From Phreatobacter cathodiphilus (GTDB lineage Bacteria; Pseudomonadota; Alphaproteobacteria; Rhizobiales; Phreatobacteraceae), in NCBI RefSeq assembly GCF_003008515.1, contig NZ_CP027668.1, positions 682,001 to 746,000 on the forward strand: a stretch of DNA of 64,000 bases. The letters are read 5' to 3'. Positions within the stretch are counted from its first letter, which is position 1. Each line of letters opens with the position of its first letter. Of the stretch, positions 55,741 to 64,000 are shown piece after piece. Under the pieces are notes generated by a model, which was given only the letters and a program-made list of their open reading frames with translations, made no database searches and was not told where the DNA came from. A program made the position numbers and the translations under genes.

Positions 55741-57738
55741 ATGTCCACCGCCGCCCTGCCGCGCGCCCAGCACGACAAGCTCGCCAACGCCATCCGCACC
55801 CTCGCCATGGATGCGGTGGAGAAGGCCAAGTCCGGCCATCCCGGCATGCCCATGGGCACGGCCGACATCGCCACGGTCCTGTTCTCGCGATTCCTCAAGT
55901 TCGACGCGGCGAACCCGACCTGGCCCGACCGTGACCGCTTCGTCCTCTCCGCCGGCCACGGCTCCATGCTCGTCTACGCGCTGCTCTATCTCACGGGCGC
56001 GCCGGAGATGACGCTCGACGAGATCAAGAACTTCCGCCAACTCGGCTCGAAGACCCCGGGCCATCCCGAGAACTTCATCACCAAGGGCGTCGAAACCACC
56101 ACCGGTCCGCTCGGCCAGGGCATCGCCACGGCCGTGGGAATGGCGCTCGCGGAGAAGATGCTCGCCGCCGAGTTCGGCAAGAAGGCGGTCGACCACTACA
56201 CCTACGTCATCGCCTCCGACGGCGACCTGATGGAGGGCATCAGCCAGGAAGCCATCGCCATGGCGGGGCACTGGAAGCTGAACAAGCTCATCGTGCTCTT
56301 CGACGACAACGACATCTCCATCGACGGCCCGCTCTCCATCGCCGACTCCGTCGACCAGGTGAAGCGCTTCCAGGCCGCCGGCTGGCGCGCCGAGCGCGTC
56401 GACGGCCATGACCCCGAGGCCATCGCAGCCGCCATCGAGCGGGCGCAGAAGTCGGGCAAGCCCTCGCTCATCGCCTGCAAGACCGTCATCGGCTACGGTG
56501 CGCCGAAGAAGGCCGGCACCTCCAAGGCCCACGGCGAGCCGCTCGGCGCGGACGAGCTCAAGGCCGCCAAGGAGAAGCTCGGCATCTCGCCGGAGCCCTT
56601 CAGCATCGCTCCCGACGTGCTCGACGCCTGGCGCAAGATCGGTGCCCGCGGCGCCGCGGCGCGCAAGACCTGGGAATCGCTGTTCGGCACCCTGCCGCCG
56701 AAGAAGCAGGCCGAGTTCAACCGCCGCCTCGCCCACGAGCGCCCGGCCAAGCTCGCCAAGGCCCTCGCCGCCCACAAGAAGGCGCTCATCGCCAATCCCC
56801 AGCACATCGCCACGCGCAAGTCGTCCGAGCTCGCCATCGAGGCCATCGTGCCGGCCATGCCGGAATTCCTCGCCGGCTCGGCCGACCTCACCGGCTCGAA
56901 CAACACCAAGGCGAAGTCGGCGGTCGCCTTCTCCGCCAAGACCCCCAAGGGCCGCTACATCCACTACGGCATCCGCGAGCACGGCATGGCCGCCGCCATG
57001 AACGGCATCGCCCTGCACGGCGGCTTCGCGCCCAACGGCGCCACCTTCCTCGTCTTCACCGACTATTGCCGCCCGGCCATGCGCCTCTCGGCGCTGATGG
57101 GCACCGGCGTCGTCTATGTGATGACCCACGATTCCATCGGCCTCGGCGAGGACGGCCCGACCCACCAGCCGGTCGAGCACGTCGCCGCCCTGCGCGCCAT
57201 GCCGAACATGCGCGTCTTCCGCCCCTGCGACGCCATCGAGGTGGCGGAGTGCTGGGAGCTGGCGCTGAACCGCACCGACGGCCCGACCACTCTGGCGCTC
57301 ACCCGCCAGAACCTGCCGCAGCTCCGCACCGAGGTGAAGGCGAACCGCTCCGCCGCCGGCGCTTACGAGCTCATGAAGGCCGAGGGCGGCAAGGCGCAGG
57401 TGACGCTCTTCGCCACCGGCTCCGAGGTCGAGGTCGCCGTCGGCGCCCGCAAGCTTCTCGCCGACAAGGGAATCGTCGCCCGCGTCGTCTCCGTCCCCTC
57501 ACTGGACCTCTTCCTCGAACAGTCCGCCGAGATCCGCGAGACCGTGATCGGCGACGCGCCGGTGAAAGTGGCCATCGAGGCCGGCGTGCGCATGGGCTGG
57601 GACGCGGTCATCGGCAACGACGGTATCTTCGTCGGCATGACCGGCTTCGGCGCCTCGGCGCCCTACAAGGAACTCTACAAGCATTTCGGCATTACGCCGG
57701 AGGCCACCGCCGAGGCCGTTCTGGCGCGGATCGGCTGA
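55741..57738 (+). CDS. tkt: Transketolase
   Basis: Transketolase is a thiamine-diphosphate enzyme moving two-carbon units in the pentose phosphate and Calvin pathways. The 665-residue protein has [20 protein letters not shown] near residue 35, the ThDP motif [37 protein letters not shown] and [20 protein letters not shown] with the catalytic Glu. Length is normal. It starts a plus-strand series with gap, pgk and fba. The 288 bases upstream hold no further gene. Confidence 0.97.
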   Translation: MSTAALPRAQHDKLANAIRTLAMDAVEKAKSGHPGMPMGTADIATVLFSRFLKFDAANPTWPDRDRFVLSAGHGSMLVYALLYLTGAPEMTLDEIKNFRQLGSKTPGHPENFITKGVETTTGPLGQGIATAVGMALAEKMLAAEFGKKAVDHYTYVIASDGDLMEGISQEAIAMAGHWKLNKLIVLFDDNDISIDGPLSIADSVDQVKRFQAAGWRAERVDGHDPEAIAAAIERAQKSGKPSLIACKTVIGYGAPKKAGTSKAHGEPLGADELKAAKEKLGISPEPFSIAPDVLDAWRKIGARGAAARKTWESLFGTLPPKKQAEFNRRLAHERPAKLAKALAAHKKALIANPQHIATRKSSELAIEAIVPAMPEFLAGSADLTGSNNTKAKSAVAFSAKTPKGRYIHYGIREHGMAAAMNGIALHGGFAPNGATFLVFTDYCRPAMRLSALMGTGVVYVMTHDSIGLGEDGPTHQPVEHVAALRAMPNMRVFRPCDAIEVAECWELALNRTDGPTTLALTRQNLPQLRTEVKANRSAAGAYELMKAEGGKAQVTLFATGSEVEVAVGARKLLADKGIVARVVSVPSLDLFLEQSAEIRETVIGDAPVKVAIEAGVRMGWDAVIGNDGIFVGMTGFGASAPYKELYKHFGITPEATAEAVLARIG

Positions 57739-57838
57739 TTTCGCCTTGGGATTGACGTGATTGGACGCCAGATCGCGGCGTCCGCCCGCTGAACGGGCCG
57801 CTCGGGATCAGGCGGACCGCATGAAGGAGAGGAATTCC

Positions 57839-58849
57839 ATGACCACCCGCGTCTTCATCAACGGTTTCGGCCGCATCGGCCGCAACGTCCTGCGCGCCAT
57901 CGTCGAAGGCAAGCGCAAGGACATCGAGGTGGTCGGCATCAACGACCTCGGGCCGGTCGAGACCAACGCCCACCTGCTGCGCTTCGATTCGGTCCACGGC
58001 CGCTTCCCGGCCGAGGTCTCCGTCGACGGCGACACCATCGTCGTCGCTGGCAAGCGCATCAAGGTCACCGCCATCAAGGATCCGGCCGAACTGCCGCACA
58101 AGGCGCTGAACGTCGACGTGGCGATGGAGTGCACCGGCATCTTCACCACCCGCGACAAGGCCGCCGCCCACCTCAAGGCCGGCGCCAAGCGCGTCCTCGT
58201 CTCCGCCCCCTGCGACGGCGCCGATATGACCGTCGTCTACGGCGTCAACCACGAGCAGCTCACCAAGGAGCACCTCGTCGTCTCCAACGCCTCCTGCACC
58301 ACCAACTGCCTCGCCCCCGTCGTCGCCGTGCTCCACAAGGCCTGCGGCATCGACAAGGGCTTCATGACCACGATCCACGCCTATACCGGCGACCAGCCGA
58401 CGCTGGACACGATGCACAAGGACCTCTACCGCGCCCGCGCCGCGGCGCTGTCGATGATCCCGACCTCGACCGGTGCCGCCAAGGCCATCGGCCTCGTCAT
58501 CCCCGAGCTGAAGGGCCGCCTCGACGGCACCTCCATCCGCGTGCCGACGCCGAACGTCTCCGTGGTGGACTTCAAGTTCATCGCCAAGCGCCGGACCACG
58601 GTCGAGAAGATCAACGAGGCGATCCTCAAGGCGGCCAAGCGCGGCCCGCTGAAGGGCATCCTCGGCTTCACCGACCAGCCCAACGTCTCCATCGACATGA
58701 ACCACGACCCGCATTCGTCCATCTTCGCCCTCGACCAGACCAAGGTCATGGATGAGAAGTTCGTCCGCGTGCTCTCGTGGTACGACAACGAGTGGGGCTT
58801 TTCGAACCGCATGAGCGACACGGCGGTGGCGATGGCCAAGCTGATCTGA
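57839..58849 (+). CDS. gap: Glyceraldehyde-3-phosphate dehydrogenase, type I
   Basis: This enzyme interconverts glyceraldehyde-3-phosphate and 1,3-bisphosphoglycerate. The ATG at 57839, with AAGGAGAGG upstream, gives 336 residues: [14 protein letters not shown] (Rossmann loop), [40 protein letters not shown] (nucleophile Cys at about 153), [12 protein letters not shown] and [13 protein letters not shown]. It follows tkt by 100 bases and precedes pgk, with a dispersed palindromic repeat between. Confidence 0.98.
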   Translation: MTTRVFINGFGRIGRNVLRAIVEGKRKDIEVVGINDLGPVETNAHLLRFDSVHGRFPAEVSVDGDTIVVAGKRIKVTAIKDPAELPHKALNVDVAMECTGIFTTRDKAAAHLKAGAKRVLVSAPCDGADMTVVYGVNHEQLTKEHLVVSNASCTTNCLAPVVAVLHKACGIDKGFMTTIHAYTGDQPTLDTMHKDLYRARAAALSMIPTSTGAAKAIGLVIPELKGRLDGTSIRVPTPNVSVVDFKFIAKRRTTVEKINEAILKAAKRGPLKGILGFTDQPNVSIDMNHDPHSSIFALDQTKVMDEKFVRVLSWYDNEWGFSNRMSDTAVAMAKLI

Positions 58850-58911
58850 CGACAGGGGCCGCGCCGGGTGCGCGGCCATTTCCGCGCCGGGGCGTTCGAC
58901 CGGCCCACAAG

Positions 58912-58999
58912 CGTCATGCCCGGGCTCGTCCCGGGCATCCACACTTCCTGAGGCGTCGTGGTCAAGTCGTGGGTGCCCGGCACGGGGCCGGGCATGACG
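58912..58999. repeat. Dispersed palindromic repeat (REP-like) between gap and pgk
   Basis: An 88-base inverted repeat: CGTCATGCCCGG (58912-58923) and its exact complement CCGGGCATGACG (58988-58999) at the ends, with an inner GGGCTCGTCCCGGGCATCCA stretch and GTGGGTGCCCGG. Elements with these termini are common in Rhizobiales intergenic regions. The transcript can fold into a long branched hairpin and may affect gap-pgk mRNA processing. Confidence 0.75.
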
Positions 59000-59040
59000 G
59001 TTTGGACCGGGTCGCCGAACCCTCCTGCAGGCCGACCGCC

Positions 59041-60231
59041 ATGACCTCGTTCCGCACCCTCGACGACGCAGATGTGAAGGGCAAACGCGTCCTCGTCCGC
59101 GTCGACCTCAACGTTCCCATGGAGGACGGCAAGGTCACCGACCTGACCCGCCTCGAGCGCATCGTTCCGACGCTCACCGACATCGCCGACCGCGGCGGCA
59201 AGGTCGTCATCCTCGCCCATTTCGGCCGCCCCAAGGGTGTCGATCCCTCGCAGTCGCTGAAGGCGGTGGTGCCGGCCCTCGCCGACGTGCTGAAGCGTCC
59301 CGTCGCCTTCGCCGCCGACTGCATCGGCGAGGTCGCGGCGCAGGCCGTCGACGCCATTCGGCCGGGCGAGATCCTCGTCCTCGAGAACACCCGCTTCCAC
59401 AAGGGCGAGGAGAAGAACGAGCCGGACTTCGTCAAGGCGCTGGCCGCCAACGGCGACCTCTTCGTCGCCGACGCCTTCTCCGCAGCTCACCGCGCCCATG
59501 CCTCCACCGAGGGCCTCGGCCGCGTCATGCCCGCCTATGCCGGCCGCACCATGCAGGCCGAGCTCGACGCCCTCACCCGCGCGCTGGAGAAGCCGGAGCG
59601 CCCCGTCGTTGCCGTGGTCGGCGGCGCCAAGGTCTCCACCAAGCTCGACCTCCTCGGCAATCTCTCGAAGAAGGTCGACTTCCTCGTCATCGGCGGCGGC
59701 ATGGCCAACACCTTCCTCGCCGCCGAGGGCAAGGCGGTGGGCAAGTCGCTCTGCGAGCACGATCTCGTCGACACCGCCCGCGCCATCGTCGCGGAGGCGG
59801 CGAAGAACGGCTGCCGCATCGTCCTGCCCGTCGACGTGGTCTGCGCCAAGGAGTTCAAGGCCAATGCGTCGCATCGCGTCTGCGGCATCGACGAGGTCGC
59901 GCCCGAGGAGATGATCCTCGACATCGGCCCGAAATCGGTCGAGCACGTCGTCTCGATTCTCGGCAGGGCGAAGACCCTGGTCTGGAACGGCCCCTTCGGC
60001 GCCTTCGAGCTGGAGCCCTTCGACAACGGCACGGTTTCCGTGGCCGAAGCGGCCGCCGAACTGACCCGCGCCGGCCACCTCGTCTCGGTGGCGGGCGGAG
60101 GCGACACGGTCGCCGCGCTCAACCAGGCGGGCGCCGCCGACCGCTTCACCTATGTCTCGACCGCCGGTGGCGCCTTCCTCGAATGGCTCGAGGGCAAGCC
60201 GCTGCCGGGCGTGGACGTGCTCAGGACCTGA
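59041..60231 (+). CDS. pgk: Phosphoglycerate kinase
   Basis: Pgk transfers phosphate between 1,3-bisphosphoglycerate and ADP. The 396-residue product starts at the ATG at 59041 and has [74 protein letters not shown] and [15 protein letters not shown]. The open frame upstream of 59041 runs through the repeat and is not coding. Confidence 0.98.
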   Translation: MTSFRTLDDADVKGKRVLVRVDLNVPMEDGKVTDLTRLERIVPTLTDIADRGGKVVILAHFGRPKGVDPSQSLKAVVPALADVLKRPVAFAADCIGEVAAQAVDAIRPGEILVLENTRFHKGEEKNEPDFVKALAANGDLFVADAFSAAHRAHASTEGLGRVMPAYAGRTMQAELDALTRALEKPERPVVAVVGGAKVSTKLDLLGNLSKKVDFLVIGGGMANTFLAAEGKAVGKSLCEHDLVDTARAIVAEAAKNGCRIVLPVDVVCAKEFKANASHRVCGIDEVAPEEMILDIGPKSVEHVVSILGRAKTLVWNGPFGAFELEPFDNGTVSVAEAAAELTRAGHLVSVAGGGDTVAALNQAGAADRFTYVSTAGGAFLEWLEGKPLPGVDVLRT

Positions 60232-60280
60232 GGGGTTTTCCGTCGCCGAGCGGGCAGGGGGCTTGCGGAGGACGAAGGGA

Positions 60281-60892
60281 ATGACGATGCCCGATGGCCG
60301 TGCCTGGCTGTTGATCCTGGGCCTGCTGGCCGCCTCGGGTCCCGCCCGAGCCGGCGAGACCCGACCGACGGCGCTGCTGCTCGACGGCCTCTTCATCTAC
60401 GTGCATCAGGCCTATGTCGGCGTCTCGGCGTTGGCGCCGCTGCTGGAGCGGCTCGGCTACCGGGCTGCCGTCGACACCCATCTGATGACCCGCACCGCCC
60501 GCGAGGAGCCCGTCCTGCTCGTCGGCCATTCCATGGGCGGTGCGACGGCGCTCAAGCGCGCCCGCGAGATGGTGGAGGCCGGCAAGCCCGCCCCGGTCGT
60601 CATCACCATCGATGCCGCATTCGGCTCGCCGCCCTGTCCGGTGCCCCGCTGCGTCAACTACTACAGCCCCGGCTTCCCGAAGGTGGAGGGCGCGGAGAAC
60701 ATCGACGCCTGGCAGGCCGGCGCCTTCATGGCGAACCATGCCCTGCTGGCGACCCATCCGGCGGTGCAGCGGCTGGTGCTGGAGCGGGCGCGGGCGCTGA
60801 TCGAGGAGAGGGCGGTCTCGCAGGCCGTCGCTCCCAACGCTCCGCTCAGCGCTCCTGTTCCAACCCCGCGGCCGACGGCTGCCGGCCGCTGA
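60281..60892 (+). CDS. Secreted lipase-like alpha/beta-hydrolase protein (203 aa)
   Basis: The product begins with a signal peptide (MTMPDGRAWLLILGLLAASG, cleavage after ARA). The mature part has LLLDGLFIYVHQAYVGVSAL and the lipase-type nucleophile elbow VLLVGHSMGGATALKRAREM. It continues VITIDAAFGSPPCPVPRCVN, where an Asp might be catalytic; a late His is plausible (ANHALLATHPAV). It is shorter than most hydrolases. An in-frame ATG at 60287 is an alternative start. Placement between pgk and fba may be incidental. Confidence 0.75.
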   Translation: MTMPDGRAWLLILGLLAASGPARAGETRPTALLLDGLFIYVHQAYVGVSALAPLLERLGYRAAVDTHLMTRTAREEPVLLVGHSMGGATALKRAREMVEAGKPAPVVITIDAAFGSPPCPVPRCVNYYSPGFPKVEGAENIDAWQAGAFMANHALLATHPAVQRLVLERARALIEERAVSQAVAPNAPLSAPVPTPRPTAAGR

Positions 60893-60981
60893 TTCTTGCG
60901 TGGATACGGCTTTTTTTGGCCGCGAGCTTGCGCTAGAGGGTCGCAAACCTTCGTTCACGAACGTCAGGATGGAAACCGCCC

Positions 60982-62049
60982 ATGGCCCGCATCACCCTCC
61001 GCCAGCTTCTCGACCATGCCGCCGAGAACGACTACGGCGTGCCCGCCTTCAACATCAACAACATGGAGCAGGCGCTGGCGATCATGTCGGCGGCCGACGC
61101 GGTCGATGCCCCGGTCATCATCCAGGCCTCCCGCGGCGCGCGGTCCTACGCCAACGACATCATGCTCAAGCACATGATGGATGCGGTCACAGAGATCTAT
61201 CCGCATATCCCGGTCTGCGTGCATCTCGACCACGGCAATGAGCCGGCGACCTGCATGACCGCCATCCAGGCGGGCTTCACCTCGGTCATGATGGACGGGT
61301 CGCTGAAGGCCGACGGCAAGACCCCCGGTGACTGGGACTACAACGTCGCCGTGACCAAGACCGTCACCCAGATGGCCCATCTCGGCGGCATCTCGGTGGA
61401 GGGTGAGCTCGGCGTGCTGGGTTCGCTCGAGAGCGGCATGGGCGAGGCCGAGGACGGACACGGCGCCGAGGGCAAACTGTCGCACGACCAGCTGCTGACC
61501 AATCCCGACGAGGCCGTGAAGTTCGTCAAGGAGACCAAGGTCGACGCCCTCGCCATCGCCATGGGCACCTCGCACGGCGCCTACAAGTTCACGCGCAAGC
61601 CGGACGGCAAGGTCCTCGCGATGAACGTCATCGAGGAAATCCACCAGAAGCTGCCGAACACCCACCTCGTCATGCACGGCTCCTCCTCGGTGCCGCAGGA
61701 GCTGCAGGACATCATCAACAGGTTCGGCGGGCAGATGAAGCCGACCTGGGGCGTGCCGGTCGAGGAGATCCAGCGCGGCATCAAGCACGGTGTCCGCAAG
61801 ATCAACATCGACACCGACAACCGCATGGCGATGACCGGCCAGATCCGCAAGGTGCTGACGGAGAACCCCGGCGAGTTCGACCCGCGCAAGTATCTGAAGC
61901 CGGCCATGGAGGCGATGACCGCCCTCTGCAAGCAGCGCCTGCAGGAGTTCAACACCGCCGGCCAGGCCTCGAAGATCAAGCGCGTCGTGACGCTCGCCGA
62001 CATGGCCAAGCGCTACGCCAAGGGCGAGCTCGACCCGAAGGTCGCCTGA
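60982..62049 (+). CDS. fba: Fructose-bisphosphate aldolase, class II (Calvin-cycle subtype)
   Basis: This zinc aldolase splits or forms fructose-1,6-bisphosphate (and sedoheptulose bisphosphate in some members). The 355-residue protein has [36 protein letters not shown] (catalytic Asp at about 83, zinc His at about 84), [40 protein letters not shown] and [20 protein letters not shown]. This layout is the class IIB subtype found with Calvin-cycle operons. A strong terminator follows. Confidence 0.96.
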   Translation: MARITLRQLLDHAAENDYGVPAFNINNMEQALAIMSAADAVDAPVIIQASRGARSYANDIMLKHMMDAVTEIYPHIPVCVHLDHGNEPATCMTAIQAGFTSVMMDGSLKADGKTPGDWDYNVAVTKTVTQMAHLGGISVEGELGVLGSLESGMGEAEDGHGAEGKLSHDQLLTNPDEAVKFVKETKVDALAIAMGTSHGAYKFTRKPDGKVLAMNVIEEIHQKLPNTHLVMHGSSSVPQELQDIINRFGGQMKPTWGVPVEEIQRGIKHGVRKINIDTDNRMAMTGQIRKVLTENPGEFDPRKYLKPAMEAMTALCKQRLQEFNTAGQASKIKRVVTLADMAKRYAKGELDPKVA

Positions 62050-62072
62050 TCGTCGTCGCAGCGTGAATGCGG

Positions 62073-62098
62073 AACGGGGAGGCGCGAGCCTCCCCGTT
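62073..62098 (+). terminator. Intrinsic terminator after fba
   Basis: AACGGGGAGGC (62073-62083) pairs perfectly with GCCTCCCCGTT (62088-62098) around GCGA, followed by TT. It lies 23 bases after the fba stop and before the convergent gene ending at 62154. Confidence 0.85.
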
Positions 62099-62153
62099 TT
62101 CGTTCGGGCTGGTGATGACGCGCGCGGCCCGGCGGGCGGCGCCCGGAAGGTCC

Positions 62154-64000
62154 CTACTCGTTCGCCTTCACCGCGATGTTGAACATCGGCATGGCGGCGA
62201 AGGGGGAGCCGCGCAGCGCCACCGCCAGGGCGGCGAGCGGGATGTCGCCCTTCGGCGTCAGCGTCACCGCGAGCGAGGTCGGGTCGTCGAGGAACTCGCC
62301 GAAGGCCTCGACGATCTGCTCGGCCACGGCGCGGTCCTGGATGAACTGGCCGACCATGGCTTGGGCCTGTGTCTTGATCTGCTCCTTGAAGTCGTCCTCG
62401 CTCATCCCGGTCTGGCCGGCGAGATGGCTGATGAAGTTCGCCACGCCCCCGTCCTCGGTATAGGTCAGCGTGATGGCCCCCGCCTTGGCGGACAGGCCGA
62501 GGACTGCGGCGCTGCCGGGCAGCGCTTCGATCTGCCCCCGGTCGAGGCCGCCGACCGTCATGACGAGGTTGAGTGAACCGACATCGTCCACCTCGACGTT
62601 GAAGGTGCGCATGCGCAGTTCTTTGGCGCCCTCCACATAGTCGATCTCCAGCTCGGCGCCGAGGCTGATGCTGTCGGTGAGGCCGAGGGGTGCGAGCTGC
62701 GCGCGCTGGCGGGCGTTTGTGATCGGCGCTTCGAAACCGGTGAGCTTGGCGCGCAGGCGCGAGGGCATCAGCCCGACGCGCGGCCCGCTCTCGACCTCGA
62801 AGCGGCCGACCTTGGCGAGCTGCTGGCTGGTGCCGCGCTGCTTGACGTCGACCTCCTCCAGCACGATGCGCGCGACATGGGGGTAGGCCTGCGGCGGCAT
62901 GGTCTGGCCCGGCGCGAAGCGGCCCGCGGCGTAGTCCTTGCCGAGCGCGAGAAGCCCCGAGGCATCGATCCCCTCGACCGAGATCTGACCGATGGTCGTG
63001 TCCTGCCCCTCGCGGGAGGCAGCCGAGACGCCGGACATGGCGACCGAGGCCAGCCGGCCCTGCGACAGGCCGGAGAAGACGAAGCGCTCGATGCGGAAGG
63101 GCAGGCCCTCCGGCGACTGGCCGCTGATGCCGGCGATCTCGAAGCGCTCCATGTCGAAACGCTCGATGAATTCGGCCGCGAGCCCCGCCTGGCGGCGGCG
63201 TGCCGCGTCGTCCTCGGCGGGCCCGAGCGCCTGCATGCTCTCGGTGAGCGCCGCGATGGACTGGGTGCCGGGACGCAGGGAGACCTTGCCCATGGCGATG
63301 CGGGCGATGGCGAAGGGCGGGGCGCCCGGCCGCGGCGAGGCGATGCTGATGCCTTCGACCACACCGCTCTCCATCCACACGCCGACCGGGCCGGAGGCGC
63401 GGACGGCGGCGGCCATGTCGAGCCCGTTGAGGCGGATGCTGGCGGCCGAGGCGGCCGGTCCCGGCTGCCCGTCGGTGGGGGCGGCCTGGGTGGTGCGCAC
63501 CACCAGCTCGGCGACCCGGCCGCGCTCGTAGCCGGTGAGCGCGATCTCGCCGTAGCGCACCGTCTGCTGGCGGTTCTGCCGCGCCTGGGTGACGACGAGG
63601 TCGCGGCCGGCGATGGCCTGCGCGGAGAAGCCCGTGGCCGTGCCCTCGTTGGCCGGCTGCACCAGTGGCGCCTGCGTGGCGAGGTTGCCGAGGATGGCGG
63701 CGAGCGAGCCCTGGGCGCCCTGGAACTCGGCCCGAGCCAGCTTGTAGCCCTGGCCGTCCGCTCCCGTGCCCTCGACGTCCTCGAGCAGCACGCGGGCATT
63801 GGACAGCGCGCCGTCCGCGCCCGGGGCCCCGGTGATCGTCGCCCGGCCGATCCTCACGCCGATGGGCACGGCGCCGGTGGAGGAGAAGGTGACGTTGACG
63901 AGAACCGCATTGCCGCCCTCGTCCCGCGCCTCGCCGATCGCGGCTCCCCCCATCTGCAGCGACGGCATCGCCCCGACGGCCGCCCGCGACAGGTCGTCGG
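62154..64000 (-). CDS. Large protein of unknown function (partial, runs off right edge)
   Basis: The frame is open from the right window edge to 62154, over 600 residues. The ATG at 63968 is in frame, but coding continues beyond it (DDLSRAAVGAMPSLQMGGAA), so the true start is outside. The sequence is rich in beta-type repeats with the phrase FVFSGLSQGRLASVAMSGVS and IGQISVEGIDASGLLALGK, and a charged C-terminal region (SEDDFKEQIKTQAQAMVGQF). It ends ALRGSPFAAMPMFNIAVKAN. No transmembrane helix is visible in this part. I do not recognise the family; an envelope role is only a guess. Confidence 0.8.
   Translation of the reverse strand, partial: DDLSRAAVGAMPSLQMGGAAIGEARDEGGNAVLVNVTFSSTGAVPIGVRIGRATITGAPGADGALSNARVLLEDVEGTGADGQGYKLARAEFQGAQGSLAAILGNLATQAPLVQPANEGTATGFSAQAIAGRDLVVTQARQNRQQTVRYGEIALTGYERGRVAELVVRTTQAAPTDGQPGPAASAASIRLNGLDMAAAVRASGPVGVWMESGVVEGISIASPRPGAPPFAIARIAMGKVSLRPGTQSIAALTESMQALGPAEDDAARRRQAGLAAEFIERFDMERFEIAGISGQSPEGLPFRIERFVFSGLSQGRLASVAMSGVSAASREGQDTTIGQISVEGIDASGLLALGKDYAAGRFAPGQTMPPQAYPHVARIVLEEVDVKQRGTSQQLAKVGRFEVESGPRVGLMPSRLRAKLTGFEAPITNARQRAQLAPLGLTDSISLGAELEIDYVEGAKELRMRTFNVEVDDVGSLNLVMTVGGLDRGQIEALPGSAAVLGLSAKAGAITLTYTEDGGVANFISHLAGQTGMSEDDFKEQIKTQAQAMVGQFIQDRAVAEQIVEAFGEFLDDPTSLAVTLTPKGDIPLAALAVALRGSPFAAMPMFNIAVKANE

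Noticed and set aside
58777-59040. Upstream extension of the pgk frame
   Set aside because: It runs through the end of gap and a palindromic repeat; Pgk similarity starts at 59041.

Overview
The window looks like chromosomal DNA of a high-G+C alphaproteobacterium, most likely of the Hyphomicrobiales (Rhizobiales). Supporting features are the trpF-trpB-trpA-accD-folC order, an AccD lacking the Cys4 zinc ribbon, a GcvP split into two chains behind a tandem glycine riboswitch, a DUF4164 gene beside zapA, a DUF1289 gene, LapA next to IHF-beta, and 'CGTCATGCCCGG' palindromic repeats. I cannot name a genus. No rRNA, tRNA, CRISPR array, transposase or intact prophage was seen. Nearly all of the window is ordinary core genome with short gaps.

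Layout. 1-5652 (minus): kdp potassium-uptake operon (two micro-ORFs, kdpA, kdpB, kdpC, start of kdpD). 6079-7110 (plus): dusA, preceded by what may be a short remnant of a dusA-associated integrase. 7172-11773: small secreted protein, TSUP exporter, Tat-type class D beta-lactamase, Tat-type 5'-nucleotidase-like phosphoesterase, membrane aspartic protease. 11770-13894: DUF1289 and cobS (minus), divergent from cobT (plus). 13907-15562 (minus): FixL/FixJ-like two-component pair with a palindrome upstream. 15704-16885: aminotransferase. 17097-22781 (plus): lipoprotein, then riboswitch-gcvT-gcvH-gcvPA-gcvPB. 22859-25235: PfpI protein, two tandem secreted paralogs, another secreted protein. 25438-28907: ileS and a small protein. 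28996-30450 (minus): DEAD-box helicase and cold-shock gene. 30960-39541: oxidoreductase, class V aminotransferase, YeiH-type permease, GNAT, MFS exporter, YitT-like protein, DUF2272 protein, FAD oxidoreductase. 39543-46487 (minus): 57-aa protein, folC, accD, trpA, trpB, trpF, OCD-family gene, lapA, ihfB. 46537-54651: sppA, small membrane protein, pyrF, FMN reductase, UPF0104-type membrane protein, metallo-hydrolase, lytic transglycosylase, rpsA, hypothetical. 54779-55452 (minus): zapA and DUF4164. 55741-62049 (plus): tkt, gap, pgk, a secreted lipase-like protein and class II fba. 62154-64000 (minus): a large unrecognised protein running off the right edge.

Functional links. The kdp genes form one translationally tight operon, probably controlled by KdpDE, with helically phased CGTAA repeats upstream. 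The gcv genes form one glycine-sensing transcript. tkt-gap-pgk-fba is a central-carbon block of the type used for glycolysis, gluconeogenesis and, in some relatives, the Calvin cycle. Several convergent gene pairs share strong hairpins that include stop codons.

No clearly novel system emerged. The best leads are the possible integrase scar at dusA, the palindromic operator candidate upstream of a FixL-like kinase lacking the heme histidine, the duplicated 'GTWG...RPLPVR' secreted family, and several micro-ORFs.
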